Shown here piece by piece: positions 1 through 8,917 of a stretch of 64,000 bases of DNA. Source of the stretch: Suilimivivens sp009774465 (GTDB taxonomy: Bacteria > Bacillota > Clostridia > Lachnospirales > Lachnospiraceae); the NCBI GenBank assembly GCA_947382645.1, contig CANDAE010000013.1:37583-101582 (forward strand), given 5' to 3'. How positions within the stretch are numbered: the first letter of the stretch is position 1; the number at the start of each line of letters is the position of its first letter. The position numbers were made by a program, and so were the translations under genes. The notes beneath the pieces are model-generated. The model ran no database searches. It had not been told where the DNA came from and was given only the letters and a program-made list of their open reading frames with translations.

Positions 1-197
1 AAAAAGCCGGTGAGGATGCAAATGATTGTCTGGTACTTGAAGACAGTGAAGCAGGCATACAGGCGGCGCATTCCGCAGGCATTGATGTGATCTGTATTCC
101 TGATATGAAACAGCCGGGAGAAGAATTTAAAAAGATGGCAGTCTGCACCCTGCCATCCTTAGAAGACGTAATTGGTTATCTTAAATCCTGCTGTTGA
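1..197 (+). CDS. HAD-superfamily hydrolase, C-terminal part (beta-phosphoglucomutase-like)
   Basis: The frame is open from base 3 to a TGA at 195-197; the N-terminal part lies outside the window. The visible residues contain LVLEDSEAGIQAAHSAG, the motif IV region of HAD phosphatases of the beta-phosphoglucomutase/CbbY group, in which acidic residues bind Mg2+. The tail is the usual C-terminal end of the Rossmann core. The substrate is probably a phosphosugar, but this cannot be decided from 64 residues. It converges on the DUF4143 ATPase with only about 40 bases between the stop codons. Confidence 0.75.
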   Translation, partial: KAGEDANDCLVLEDSEAGIQAAHSAGIDVICIPDMKQPGEEFKKMAVCTLPSLEDVIGYLKSCC

Positions 198-239
198 CAG
201 TATATTTTGTAACTAAAATGCAGAATTGCTGCCATATTT

Positions 240-1463
240 TTAAACCATCCAGACAGGGACAATATAGTTGTCCCTGTTAATTGCACTTAAATTTGGCTTC
301 ATACAAATAACTGCTCCCTTGTCCCTGGGCACTGATGCCCTGTCAAGGAGATGAAATGTTTTTATAAGTTCCGGCCGGGGGGCGGCAGTCTTTTTTATCT
401 CAATGGGATTTAAAACCCCGTCATGCTCCAGAATAATATCTATTTCCTTTGCATCTTTATCACGATAATAATACATAAACGGTTCCATACCACAGTTTAA
501 ATAAGTCTTTGCGATTTCAGCCACCACATATGTTTCCAGTATTGCCCCATTCATGGCGCCGCTTTCTAAGGTTTGCGGGCTGCTCCATTTTGTCAGATAG
601 CATACCAGACCTGTGTCATAAAAGTACAGCTTTGGCGTTTTTACAAGACGTTTCAGCAGATTATTGGAATAAGGATGCAGGTAAAAAATAGTTCCAAGCG
701 CCTCTAAAATATTCAGCCAGGATTTGGCCTGTGCCTGATTGATATCCGCATCCTGTGCAATGTCCAAAATATTCAGCATCTGGCCGCTTCTGGCTGCCAC
801 AGTCGTTATAAAACGCAGAAACTTCAAAGAATCTATTGCCTCGGAAAGGGCTTTTACATCCCGCTCTATATAAGTGTTTAAATAACTGCTGTAAAAAATC
901 TGGCTGTTACTGACGGTTCCATTTAAGACAGCCGGCATAGAACCTTTATAAATTCTTTCAAAAATTCCCATTGTGTCAGCTGGTTCACGCTTTTTTTCCC
1001 TCAAAGATAATTCCTGGAAATCAATTCTGAAAGGCCCTGCACTTTCGCCGCATACCTCAGCCTGAGATAAAGAAGTCATAGAAAGCACTGCTGCCCTTCC
1101 GGCAAGGGATTCCTGCACCCCTTTCATCAATCGAAACAATTGTGAACCAGTCAGCCAGAAAGCTCCCTTCTCCTTATATTTGTCTGCATAAATCTTAATA
1201 TAGGGAAATAATTCCGGCGCATATTGCACCTCGTCTATAAAAACCGGCGGTTTGTGAAGCTGCAGAAAAAGTTCTGGATCATTCCTGGCTATGCTTCTCT
1301 CATTCAGGTCATCCAGCGATACATAGCTTCGATTTGTATTTTCCATCAGCTTTTGAAGCATGGTTGTCTTGCCCACCTGACGGGGGCCTGTAATCAAAAC
1401 TACCGGATATTCCTTTGTTACCTTTTGTACCACTGATTCCAGATTTCTCGAAATATACTGCAC
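240..1463 (-). CDS. AAA-type ATPase with DUF4143 domain
   Basis: Residues near the N-terminus carry a Walker A loop (GPRQVGKTT) in an ATPase domain. A C-terminal DUF4143 region follows, ending in a restriction-nuclease-like fold signature (YYRDKDAKEIDIIL ... PIEIK). Family members occur in most gut anaerobes and their physiological role is unknown. I chose the GTG at 1463 because AAAGGAG lies 6 bases upstream. An ATG pair ten codons further up has no ribosome binding site. Length is about 407 residues, usual for the family. The gene stands alone, between a HAD gene and the sensor kinase operon. A 10-bp inverted repeat lies directly upstream of the ribosome binding site. Confidence 0.88.
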   Translation of the reverse strand: MQYISRNLESVVQKVTKEYPVVLITGPRQVGKTTMLQKLMENTNRSYVSLDDLNERSIARNDPELFLQLHKPPVFIDEVQYAPELFPYIKIYADKYKEKGAFWLTGSQLFRLMKGVQESLAGRAAVLSMTSLSQAEVCGESAGPFRIDFQELSLREKKREPADTMGIFERIYKGSMPAVLNGTVSNSQIFYSSYLNTYIERDVKALSEAIDSLKFLRFITTVAARSGQMLNILDIAQDADINQAQAKSWLNILEALGTIFYLHPYSNNLLKRLVKTPKLYFYDTGLVCYLTKWSSPQTLESGAMNGAILETYVVAEIAKTYLNCGMEPFMYYYRDKDAKEIDIILEHDGVLNPIEIKKTAAPRPELIKTFHLLDRASVPRDKGAVICMKPNLSAINRDNYIVPVWMV

Positions 1464-1474
1464 AGTGTTCTCCT

Positions 1475-1511
1475 TTCGGCTAATTTTCATCATAAATATA
1501 TATTAGCCGAA
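1475..1511. promoter_or_regulatory. 10-bp inverted repeat at the start of the DUF4143 ATPase gene
   Basis: TTCGGCTAAT at 1475-1484 and its exact complement at 1502-1511 are separated by 17 bases. The proximal arm touches the AAAGGAG ribosome binding site of the ATPase gene. It could be an operator or an mRNA hairpin limiting translation. It also lies just after the stop of the upstream sensor kinase gene and could help end that transcript. Confidence 0.4.
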
Positions 1512-1517
1512 TTTATT

Positions 1518-3875
1518 TTATTTGGCAAGTATTTCCTGCCACTCAATCCTTACCTTAAAGAGATCCCCGTCAATTTCCACTTTCATCTTTCCACCCTGCA
1601 CCTCCACAAAGCTTCTTGCAATGGCAAGCCCTAGCCCGCTTCCTTCCGTATTTCTGGAGCTGTCGCCCCGCACAAACCGTTCTGTTAGATCTTCGGCCGG
1701 AATATTCAGCTCTGCCGCCGACATGTTTTTCAGTTCAATGACAATTCCCCTTTCTGTCTTTTCCGCTTTTACGTACACTCTGGTATGAGGCATGGCATAT
1801 TTAATAATATTGGTATAAAGATTTTCAAATATTCTGTAGGTTTTCTGGCTGTCCAGTTTCAGAATGGTCTTTTCCTCCGGCATCTGAAACCGGAAAACCA
1901 GATCCGCCTCCTCCACTCTGTCCTCATATTCCAAATACACCTGGCGAATCAGATTGCAGATGTCCACATCCACAAGGTTTAAGGTAATATTACCACTTGT
2001 TGCCTTGCTGACTTCAAACAAATCTTCAATAAGAAATTTTAATCTGGCAGATTTTCTTTTTAATACATCCAGATATTCCGTTCTCTGCTCCGGCGTAATG
2101 CTTTCATCCTCTAACAGCTCAATGTAGGTAGTGATTGCTGTGAGAGGGGTTTTTAAATCATGAGATACATTTGTAATCAATTCTGTTTTCATTTTCTGAC
2201 TTTTTACCTCCTCTTCCACTGCTACCTTAATTCCATCCTGAATCTTGGAAAGTTCCTCCTTATAGGACTCAAAGATTCCCCAGTCGTTATCAAACTGCGT
2301 CTGCAGGTTTCCGTTTGCAATTGACCGGGTGGCGTCAAAGAGGTTCCGGTACTGGGCCTGAATGTTCTGCACATACTTTTTCATACAGAAATACAGGATG
2401 ATACTGTAGATAAAAAGCGCCATCCACCCAAATACCCACATGCAGCAGACTAACGCAAGCAGCAGGAAATTAACCACCACCAGCTTTTTTATAGTTTTAT
2501 TGGCCTGCTCCCCTAAATCCACATGGAGAATTTCATCTTTAAATTTATCCACATTTCTTCTGCAGAACCGTTTTGTCCAGACTCCAATTTTATAAATAAG
2601 ACTTCTTTCCCTTATAAAGGCTCTGATGCCAATCACAAACACTTCTCCAAAAGAAGTGATAAGATAATACCATCCTGCAAACGCCACAAAGAGAATTCCC
2701 AGATTAATGATGCAGGTCAAAACAGGATACGCCGCCTCCGGAATCCACCCTATGCTTGTGTAAAGCTGATCAAACCGGCCTCTGTTTGTAAAGTTTACCA
2801 GCCCGATAATAATATTTTCGCCAATTCCAATCAGCATAAATATTGCAAGTAAGGATACCTCTATATGCAGTTTTTCCACCGTCAATGTATGAAGACAGTA
2901 CTTTTTGACACGTACCATAATTAAGGCAATCACTGCAAGTACAAAGAAAAATGTAAAGAAGACGCCAATGGTATCTGCCCGATAATAAGCAACATATTCG
3001 ATGTACTCCTGTCCTGATATCAAACTTGTATCCTGGGTTAAAAGTTTTTCCTGCTGCTCAGCCGTAAGGGCAAAAATGCAGGTAATGTTTTTCGGCATAC
3101 TGGATACTGTAATTTTTTCTTTCCCCAGATTGCCATTGCTGTCCTGAAAGAAAATACTTCCATCCGAATAGATATCCCCATACTCATAGGAAACATTGCC
3201 CCAAAAAACTGTCCATAAATGATTGCTCTTTAAGTTAAGCTGCGCGCTTTTTAACAACTCCGCCGAATTTTTTCCTTTTACCGCCACTCTCTCTAAATTT
3301 CCGGCATTTCCATAGGATGCTCTGATATAGTAAACATACTCGGAATTCAGTTCTTCATCCGCCTCTTCTGTGCCCAGATTTTCTATTTCTCTTCCTGTGT
3401 TTTTAATCATTTTACCTGTTGCGTGATCAATCACACAGTAGTCCATCTCTTTGGTAATTCCATTCAGTACCTCTGACTGCCAGCCCCGAAGAATATTGTT
3501 AACCCGCTCCCTGCACATCAGCTTCCAGCTCTCCGCATTGGCATAGGAACCTATATTCAGCGTGCTTCCGTCAAAAAATTCCTGTTCTGCGCCATCCAGT
3601 TCCCCCAGCATTTCTTCTTCCGCCTGCAAATATAAATCTGCGTACTCTACCGTCCTGCCTGTGGCTGCTTCCGTAACATCCTTATAAAGCACACAACTTC
3701 CCTGATAAAGCTGGAAAAGGAAATTTGAACTGCTAAAAGCATCTACATCATACTCCGCCGCCCGATTTTCAAATACAGGATACATCATAAAATATCCCAC
3801 TGACGCTGTTATAATAAAAATTAACGCTATAATAAAACTGAATTTCTTACTGCTTATCGATTTTGTATCCAACAC
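1518..3875 (-). CDS. Membrane sensor histidine kinase (VanS-like class)
   Basis: A 785-residue sensor. An N-terminal membrane segment (about 13-35) is followed by a large extracellular domain to about residue 300, then several membrane segments (about 302-322, 338-362, 383-407, 465-497). The cytoplasmic part is a HAMP-like linker, a HisKA domain with the phospho-accepting histidine at about residue 572 (NVSHDLKTPLTA), and an ATPase domain with an N box (NLYTNIIKYA) and GSGLGLAIA. It should phosphorylate the regulator encoded just upstream, whose 3' end it overlaps by 29 bases. The start is a GTG with AAAGGTGG six bases before it. The signal is unknown. The neighbouring glycosyltransferase and DedA genes suggest an envelope-related stimulus. 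Confidence 0.9.
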   Translation of the reverse strand: MLDTKSISSKKFSFIIALIFIITASVGYFMMYPVFENRAAEYDVDAFSSSNFLFQLYQGSCVLYKDVTEAATGRTVEYADLYLQAEEEMLGELDGAEQEFFDGSTLNIGSYANAESWKLMCRERVNNILRGWQSEVLNGITKEMDYCVIDHATGKMIKNTGREIENLGTEEADEELNSEYVYYIRASYGNAGNLERVAVKGKNSAELLKSAQLNLKSNHLWTVFWGNVSYEYGDIYSDGSIFFQDSNGNLGKEKITVSSMPKNITCIFALTAEQQEKLLTQDTSLISGQEYIEYVAYYRADTIGVFFTFFFVLAVIALIMVRVKKYCLHTLTVEKLHIEVSLLAIFMLIGIGENIIIGLVNFTNRGRFDQLYTSIGWIPEAAYPVLTCIINLGILFVAFAGWYYLITSFGEVFVIGIRAFIRERSLIYKIGVWTKRFCRRNVDKFKDEILHVDLGEQANKTIKKLVVVNFLLLALVCCMWVFGWMALFIYSIILYFCMKKYVQNIQAQYRNLFDATRSIANGNLQTQFDNDWGIFESYKEELSKIQDGIKVAVEEEVKSQKMKTELITNVSHDLKTPLTAITTYIELLEDESITPEQRTEYLDVLKRKSARLKFLIEDLFEVSKATSGNITLNLVDVDICNLIRQVYLEYEDRVEEADLVFRFQMPEEKTILKLDSQKTYRIFENLYTNIIKYAMPHTRVYVKAEKTERGIVIELKNMSAAELNIPAEDLTERFVRGDSSRNTEGSGLGLAIARSFVEVQGGKMKVEIDGDLFKVRIEWQEILAK

Positions 3876-4554
3876 CCCACACCACCTTTAAATATTTTGG
3901 TTCCTTCGGATTAATTTCTATTTTCTCCCGAATTTTTCTTACATGCACCATAATTGTGTCCGTATTAATCGCCTGCTCGTTCCATACTCGTTCATAAATT
4001 TCCTCCGCTGAAAATACCCTGCCCGGATTTTTCATTAAAAGCATTAATATCTTAAACTCCAAGGGCGTTAACTTTACCGGCTTTCCATCTACAAAGACTT
4101 CCACCGTCTCCTCATTGAGTTCAAGCCCGCCGATGGTATACACTTTATCATTGGCCGCCTTTTCTCCCACTGCCTGCAGAAATTTTTCATACCGCCGCAG
4201 ATGGGAATTCACCCTTGCAAGCAGCTCCATTGTGGTAAAAGGTTTGGTCACATAGTCATCTGCCCCCATGTTAAGCCCCATAATCTTATCCACTTCCTCT
4301 GATTTTGCAGAAAGCATGATCACCGGAAAATCATAGCCCTTTTCCCTGGTCTTCATCATCATAGTAATTCCGTCCATCCTGGGCATCATCACATCCACGA
4401 TTGCCAAATGAATCTCCTCTTTCTCAATTTTTTCAAGTCCTTCCACACCGTCAGCTGCCTGAAATACAATATATCCCTGATTCTTTAAATAAATCTCAAT
4501 TCCCTCACGAATTTCCTTGTCATCCTCAACAATTAAAATATGATACCCTTCCAT
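3847..4554 (-). CDS. OmpR/PhoB-family response regulator
   Basis: A receiver domain (residues 1-120) has the acidic pocket EDD at 10-12, a phospho-accepting Asp at 54 (VDVMMPRMDG) and the conserved Lys in TKPF. A winged-helix DNA-binding domain follows (LTPLEFKILMLL ... VWGVGYKI). The start at 4554 gives the canonical receiver N-terminus (MEGYHILIVEDD). An ATG 26 codons upstream is in frame, but it adds a segment not found in the family. The gene precedes and overlaps its cognate kinase gene. Both follow the glycosyltransferase and DedA genes on the same strand, probably as one transcript. Targets are unknown. Confidence 0.92.
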   Translation of the reverse strand: MEGYHILIVEDDKEIREGIEIYLKNQGYIVFQAADGVEGLEKIEKEEIHLAIVDVMMPRMDGITMMMKTREKGYDFPVIMLSAKSEEVDKIMGLNMGADDYVTKPFTTMELLARVNSHLRRYEKFLQAVGEKAANDKVYTIGGLELNEETVEVFVDGKPVKLTPLEFKILMLLMKNPGRVFSAEEIYERVWNEQAINTDTIMVHVRKIREKIEINPKEPKYLKVVWGVGYKIDKQ

Positions 4555-4671
4555 GATTACAATAATGCCCCCTTCAAAGTCTAACCGTTTACCTGGATAA
4601 TTGTGAAAAGATAAAATGGTGGGAATATTCATTCAATTTGTAAATTTCTCAATTACCACACTAACTGTTTT

Positions 4672-5871
4672 TCATCCTGAGTATACCATATCTTTCCCCT
4701 GATTCCTATTGCCATGCCTGATACGGTCTTTTTCCCTTCTGTTCCATATTGCCTGCAAATACATTTTCACTGCACCCTCCGTAACTTTTTCACAACTGTA
4801 ATTCCGGGCTGTTTCACAGGCGCCCTGCCGCAGAAGATCAATCTCCTTCTTTTCCAGAATATCCATCATTTTTTTTACAAATTCTTTTTCTGACGTTTCT
4901 GTCATATATCCGTTTTTTCCATTTACCACTACATCCTCCGTACCTGTAGCACGTAAGGCAACGACAGGTGTGCCAGCAGCCATTGACTCAAGGAGTACGA
5001 TCCCCTGGGTTTCCGATAAAGAAGAAAACAAAAACAGATCTGAAGCATGGCAGTAGTTTTTGATTTCCGAATTAGGAACTTTCCCCACAAATAAAATCTC
5101 CTCACCAATTCCATAAAGGACAGCTTTCCTTTCCAGCTCCTTCCTTGATGGTCCATCCCCAATCAGCGCCAGCCTGAAATTACTTCCCCATTCTTCCTTG
5201 AGAAGTTTCATACTTCGCAGTAAAAAATCAAGATTTTTTTCTTTGGCAAGTCTTGCAACGGTACAGAAAAGATAGCTTTTATCTCCTGCCAGACGCTTTC
5301 TTATTTGCTCCGCCTTTTCTTTATCCGGATAAAAACCGTCCTCTAAAAGTCCTGTAGGCAATACCCTCACCTCTGCTCCCACCTGTATTTCCTCCAGATA
5401 ACTTTTCATAAGAGGCGTAGGCGCTATCACCATGTCACAATGCCTTGTATATCCTCTTACATAAGCCGGCATCACTCTTTTTAATCCCGACATCCCTATA
5501 TAATGCAGGTACTGCTCGTATCTTGTGTGATAGGTAAAAACCAGCGGCACATGGTATTTCCAGGAAAGATAGCTTGCAGTCCGGCCAATCATCATAGGAT
5601 GATGTACATGAATCACATCAAAATTTCCTTCCTTAAATCTGCGCTCTATCTCAAAATCCAGACTGTTGGGAACAGACGCCCCTCCCGCTACTCCCCGAAG
5701 CAGTGAGCCATATCTCACCACATCCGGCTCCTGGTTTTGACCATCATAGTCAGGAGCAAACACCACCACCTGATGCCCTTGCCTGCGCAGCCCCTTAGCT
5801 AATCTTTCTATAGAAATCGGCACTCCCGCAACAAATGGCTTATAATTATTTGTCATCATTGCAATTTTCAT
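4672..5871 (-). CDS. Glycosyltransferase family 4 (GT-B fold), diacylglycerol/lipid glucosyltransferase type
   Basis: A 399-residue GT-B enzyme. The N-terminus (MKIAMMTNNYKPFVAGVPIS) is the acceptor domain typical of GT4 enzymes of the 1,2-diacylglycerol 3-glucosyltransferase/UgtP-like and PimA-like group. The C-terminal nucleotide-sugar domain has the GT4 EX7E-type motif around ETQGIVLLESMAAGTPVVA, with FLFSSLSE before it. It probably transfers a hexose from a UDP- or GDP-sugar to a membrane lipid at the cytoplasmic face. It lies between a DedA-type lipid transporter gene and a two-component system, which supports an envelope-lipid role. The exact acceptor is not determinable here. Confidence 0.82.
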   Translation of the reverse strand: MKIAMMTNNYKPFVAGVPISIERLAKGLRRQGHQVVVFAPDYDGQNQEPDVVRYGSLLRGVAGGASVPNSLDFEIERRFKEGNFDVIHVHHPMMIGRTASYLSWKYHVPLVFTYHTRYEQYLHYIGMSGLKRVMPAYVRGYTRHCDMVIAPTPLMKSYLEEIQVGAEVRVLPTGLLEDGFYPDKEKAEQIRKRLAGDKSYLFCTVARLAKEKNLDFLLRSMKLLKEEWGSNFRLALIGDGPSRKELERKAVLYGIGEEILFVGKVPNSEIKNYCHASDLFLFSSLSETQGIVLLESMAAGTPVVALRATGTEDVVVNGKNGYMTETSEKEFVKKMMDILEKKEIDLLRQGACETARNYSCEKVTEGAVKMYLQAIWNRREKDRIRHGNRNQGKDMVYSG

Positions 5872-5900
5872 TTTAACTTTACTCCTTTCCGCCTTTATTC

Positions 5901-6410
5901 CTATGCCAGATAGCTTAAAACCGCATCCCCCAGATAATATCCCGCACCTACAAAAAACAGATTCCAGACGAAAATTCCCAGAGTTGAGCTTACGGTATAC
6001 CTGGCCAGATTCATCTTTGAAACTCCTGCCGGTATGGAAACAATGGTGCGCACCATAGGAATCAGTTTACTGCAGAAAATCCCTACGCTGCCCTTTTTCC
6101 GTATCCACTCAAGTTTACTCTCAATCAATGGCCTCTGTTTTGGGAATTTGTTCAGGTACTTTTGTAAAAACAATTCGCCGCCTTTGTATCCCAGATAATA
6201 TAAAATAAGACTTCCTGCCAAACCTGCCGCTATTGTTATAAGAAGCGCCGGTATGAATTTAATATTTCCCCTTGCCGCCCATACGCCTGCCAAAGGCATA
6301 ATAACCCCCGCCGGAAATCCCGGCAGATTCAGGTACTCCAAAAACACGATTACGAAAATAGCAATTCCTCCATACCGCGCAAAATACTGCATGATCACAT
6401 CCATTGTCAT
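5901..6410 (-). CDS. DedA-family membrane protein (UptA-type undecaprenyl phosphate translocase family)
   Basis: About 169 residues with four or five hydrophobic segments. It has the DedA hallmarks: an N-terminal re-entrant region (FLEYLNLPGFPAG) and a second one with FCSKLIPMVRTIVSIPAG containing the conserved Arg. Family knowledge: several DedA proteins recycle undecaprenyl phosphate across the membrane. I chose ATG 6410, with GGGAGTGGAG upstream; a longer in-frame extension to 6491 looks untranslated. It is the first gene of a probable operon with the glycosyltransferase and the two-component system. Confidence 0.85.
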   Translation of the reverse strand: MTMDVIMQYFARYGGIAIFVIVFLEYLNLPGFPAGVIMPLAGVWAARGNIKFIPALLITIAAGLAGSLILYYLGYKGGELFLQKYLNKFPKQRPLIESKLEWIRKKGSVGIFCSKLIPMVRTIVSIPAGVSKMNLARYTVSSTLGIFVWNLFFVGAGYYLGDAVLSYLA

Positions 6411-6607
6411 TTTAGCTCCACTCCCTTTCTGATTCGTTTTGCCTGTATACCTGTCTGTCAGTGTGCTTCCTTCAAAAGCAAATGCTGACACAGGCTTTGT
6501 TACCCTTATAACGAATCATAAGAAAAGATTACTTCACAAACCTAAATATCTTCGTGTGGGATTTCTTAAGAACTTCTAAAAATTTTATTAGAAAAATGAG
6601 ATAGGAA

Positions 6608-7912
6608 TTATTGTTTTAATGTGATGACAGTATGAAAAGTAAGAGAATCCTGATTGTAATATATCTGCATGTTGCCATGATATTTGGCAACTGTTTTTTG
6701 GATACTCTTTATACCGAAACCATGTTTATGCTTATTGGATTTAGTGGTAGCCAGTTTGCCGCCTGGCTCATCAAAGGGATTTTTCCTGCAGGAATTGATC
6801 ATGGTGATTATCACAAAAGGCGTTTTTTCACGTTTGCAGACGCTGATCTCGATAAAAGAATCGGAGCTGTGTCCGGCAGCTTCCACCGCATTGTCCAACA
6901 GGTTGCAGAACAATGAAGTAATATCTGTATCTGCAATAAAATCAATAATTCCACTTCTTATATCGGCATGGAAAGCAATATGCTCATCGAGACACCTCCG
7001 CCCATACCTTGCAAGGATTGCATTCAGCATTTCATGGTCACATAATCTTGAAACTTCCTTCAAATCGGAAGACTGCATCAGTTCTTGAATATACTCCCTG
7101 ATTTTATCATGTTCCATTTTGTCATTGAGCGTATTTATGGACTGAAGATGCTTTTTAATATCGTGTATCAGGATACTTTGATTCTCATGCTGGGAAAGCA
7201 GCATTTCATAATACTGGACGGAATCCGATTCCCGTTGGAGCAATAATTGCATTTCGGTAAAATCCAGACTCTTTTTTCTGTTATATTGTTCGATTCCAAA
7301 TATAAGCAGATTGATTGCCAGCAGAAAAATAGCACTTAATGTAAGCATCCAGTCCAGGACAGGAGAAAGGTCGCAGGAATCGCTGATTTTGGTGAAAGTA
7401 ATCATAACAAAGACAGAAGTTATGGGAATCAATGCCAGTAAAAAAGCTGATTTGTCCTGTCGTTCGTCACGATTTTGCAGACCTTTCAGAAAATGCAATA
7501 TGATATAAATAACCGTGAAAAACATTAACTTTGAAAATATGGCGAATATGACAAGGAAATGAAAATTTTCACCCCTTTCAAAAAAGTGTGGTGAAAAATA
7601 CCGGATAATATAATATACCATTACTTCACACAGGATCATCACGGATGCCAGTATGGAAGAATGAAAAAAAGCCGAATAAGTGTTCAAGCAGTATTGGGTG
7701 ACAAGAAAAACAAAATTAAAAAGAAAATATAAAGTGATATTCACTATCTTTGATTCAAAAAGCGAGGCAGCAAATAAAATGAAGTAAAGCCCGCATAGGA
7801 TAATAAATTTCTTTTTTGCGGTATGTTTAGCCGCAAAAAGGCTGGAAGCATACTGCCAGAGTATAACAGCTTCTGTAAGAAAACTAAAAAAACTGCAAAT
7901 GGTTTTTCCCAT
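6608..7912 (-). CDS. AgrC-like GHKL sensor histidine kinase
   Basis: A 434-residue kinase. The N-terminal half is a six- to seven-helix membrane sensor (to about residue 205), followed by a coiled linker. The phosphorylation site is in LIHDIKKHLQSI and a GHKL ATPase domain follows (N box NLLDNAVEAA, G box HGFGIKSIQKTV). This is the architecture of peptide-pheromone receptors such as AgrC. The partner LytTR regulator is encoded directly upstream, with 21 bases between genes. No agrB-like protease or obvious agrD propeptide is nearby, so the ligand gene is elsewhere or the sensor responds to something else. AAGGAG lies 7 bases before the start. Confidence 0.88.
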   Translation of the reverse strand: MGKTICSFFSFLTEAVILWQYASSLFAAKHTAKKKFIILCGLYFILFAASLFESKIVNITLYFLFNFVFLVTQYCLNTYSAFFHSSILASVMILCEVMVYYIIRYFSPHFFERGENFHFLVIFAIFSKLMFFTVIYIILHFLKGLQNRDERQDKSAFLLALIPITSVFVMITFTKISDSCDLSPVLDWMLTLSAIFLLAINLLIFGIEQYNRKKSLDFTEMQLLLQRESDSVQYYEMLLSQHENQSILIHDIKKHLQSINTLNDKMEHDKIREYIQELMQSSDLKEVSRLCDHEMLNAILARYGRRCLDEHIAFHADIRSGIIDFIADTDITSLFCNLLDNAVEAAGHSSDSFIEISVCKREKTPFVIITMINSCRKNPFDEPGGKLATTKSNKHKHGFGIKSIQKTVAKYHGNMQIYYNQDSLTFHTVITLKQ

Positions 7913-7933
7913 ATCGTGACTCCTTGTTTGTTT

Positions 7934-8641
7934 TTATCTTGTGCTTTCCAAATAGAGGAGATAAGCGTCTTTAAAAGCGCTGTATTTTCTTTTTGTCAGA
8001 TATGCCTGAAACTGGTTATCCGCCAAACGTACAAGGGAATGGTCAAAATCTGATATATGCTCAAAATTTACAATAAAGCTGCGGTGTGTCTGGAAAAAAC
8101 AGCTTTTGGGCAGCAAATCCAGCCAATACTGCATATTATGGACGGATTCAAAATCATTCAGGGTGGTATGCAGGGTTACATTTCTTCCCTGTGCTTCAAT
8201 CATGATAATGGATGAAGCGAGAAGCGTATGAATGCCTTGTCTGGTTTCAATGGGAACTTTAATCGTTATGGTGTTATACAGGTCAACCGCGTCTTTCATG
8301 TTACGGAAGAACCGCTGCTTCTCCAAAGGCTTTGAAAGATAACGAAATACATGGAAACGCATTGCTTCATCCAGATATTCGGGATAAGAGGTAACAATAA
8401 AGATAATGCTCCTGTCATTTGCCCTTTTTAATTCTTTTCCGACATAGATACCATTGATGCCGGGCATTTCAATATCAAGGAAGATAATATCCTTATCCCC
8501 TTGATCAGCCAAAAGAGATTCTCCGCTTGAAAAGCTGATAATTTCAGGGCATTTTATACTTTTTGCTTCAAAAAAAGTATTGATAAGGCATTCAATTTGT
8601 CTGATTACCAGAATGTCATCATCACAGATTGCTATCCGCAT
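7934..8641 (-). CDS. LytTR-family response regulator (AgrA-like)
   Basis: A 235-residue protein with an N-terminal receiver (acidic residues CDDD at 6-9, phospho-accepting Asp at 56 in FLDIEMPGING) and a C-terminal LytTR DNA-binding domain (about 135-232, with SFIVNFEHI and the basic end). It pairs with the AgrC-like kinase encoded just downstream. There is no recognisable Shine-Dalgarno sequence before the ATG at 8641. Instead a palindromic hairpin element ends 11 bases upstream. A promoter lies at 8724-8753. The divergent lipoprotein gene at 8918 is a candidate target. Confidence 0.9.
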   Translation of the reverse strand: MRIAICDDDILVIRQIECLINTFFEAKSIKCPEIISFSSGESLLADQGDKDIIFLDIEMPGINGIYVGKELKRANDRSIIFIVTSYPEYLDEAMRFHVFRYLSKPLEKQRFFRNMKDAVDLYNTITIKVPIETRQGIHTLLASSIIMIEAQGRNVTLHTTLNDFESVHNMQYWLDLLPKSCFFQTHRSFIVNFEHISDFDHSLVRLADNQFQAYLTKRKYSAFKDAYLLYLESTR

Positions 8642-8652
8642 TTTATTTCTGT

Positions 8653-8701
8653 GGGCAACGAGTCAAACGGACATGCTTGCATGCACATTTGACAACTGCC
8701 C
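8653..8701. repeat. Short palindromic element, copy 1
   Basis: A nearly complete hairpin: outer arms GGGCAA / CTGCCC, middle arms GTCAAA / TTTGAC, and a centre made of CATGC, two bases and GCATG. A related but diverged copy lies inverted at 12785-12825. Both have the same CATGCAAGCATG core and the CTCGTTGC / GCAGT flanks. This copy sits in the 5' untranslated region of the LytTR regulator gene. Confidence 0.65.
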
Positions 8702-8723
8702 TTACCTCACACATATTTCTTAT

Positions 8724-8753
8724 AGTATACATCCAAAAACTATGATAACGCAA
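8724..8753 (-). promoter_or_regulatory. Probable promoter of the LytTR regulator / AgrC-like kinase operon
   Basis: On the minus strand, TTGCGT (8748-8753) and TATACT (8724-8729) are separated by 18 bases. Transcription would begin near 8717, so the palindromic element at 8653-8701 falls inside the leader RNA. Confidence 0.5.
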
Positions 8754-8841
8754 AGAATCTGAACAAAAAGACATTTTTATGCTTATATTGGGATGAATGA
8801 TTCCAAAATAAGACAGAAAATGTCGTTTCATGCAAAACCCG

Positions 8842-8870
8842 TTGCAATAATGGCAGATAATAAGGATAAT
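8842..8870 (+). promoter_or_regulatory. Probable promoter of the lipoprotein gene
   Basis: TTGCAA (8842-8847), a 17-base spacer and GATAAT (8865-8870) precede the lipoprotein start at 8918 by about 47 bases. The gene pair is divergent from the two-component system, so this may be a target of the LytTR regulator. I could not confirm LytTR direct repeats. Confidence 0.5.
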
Positions 8871-8917
8871 AAAAACCGGCATTGCGCCGTAGAAAATCTG
8901 AAAGTGAGGAGAGAAAA

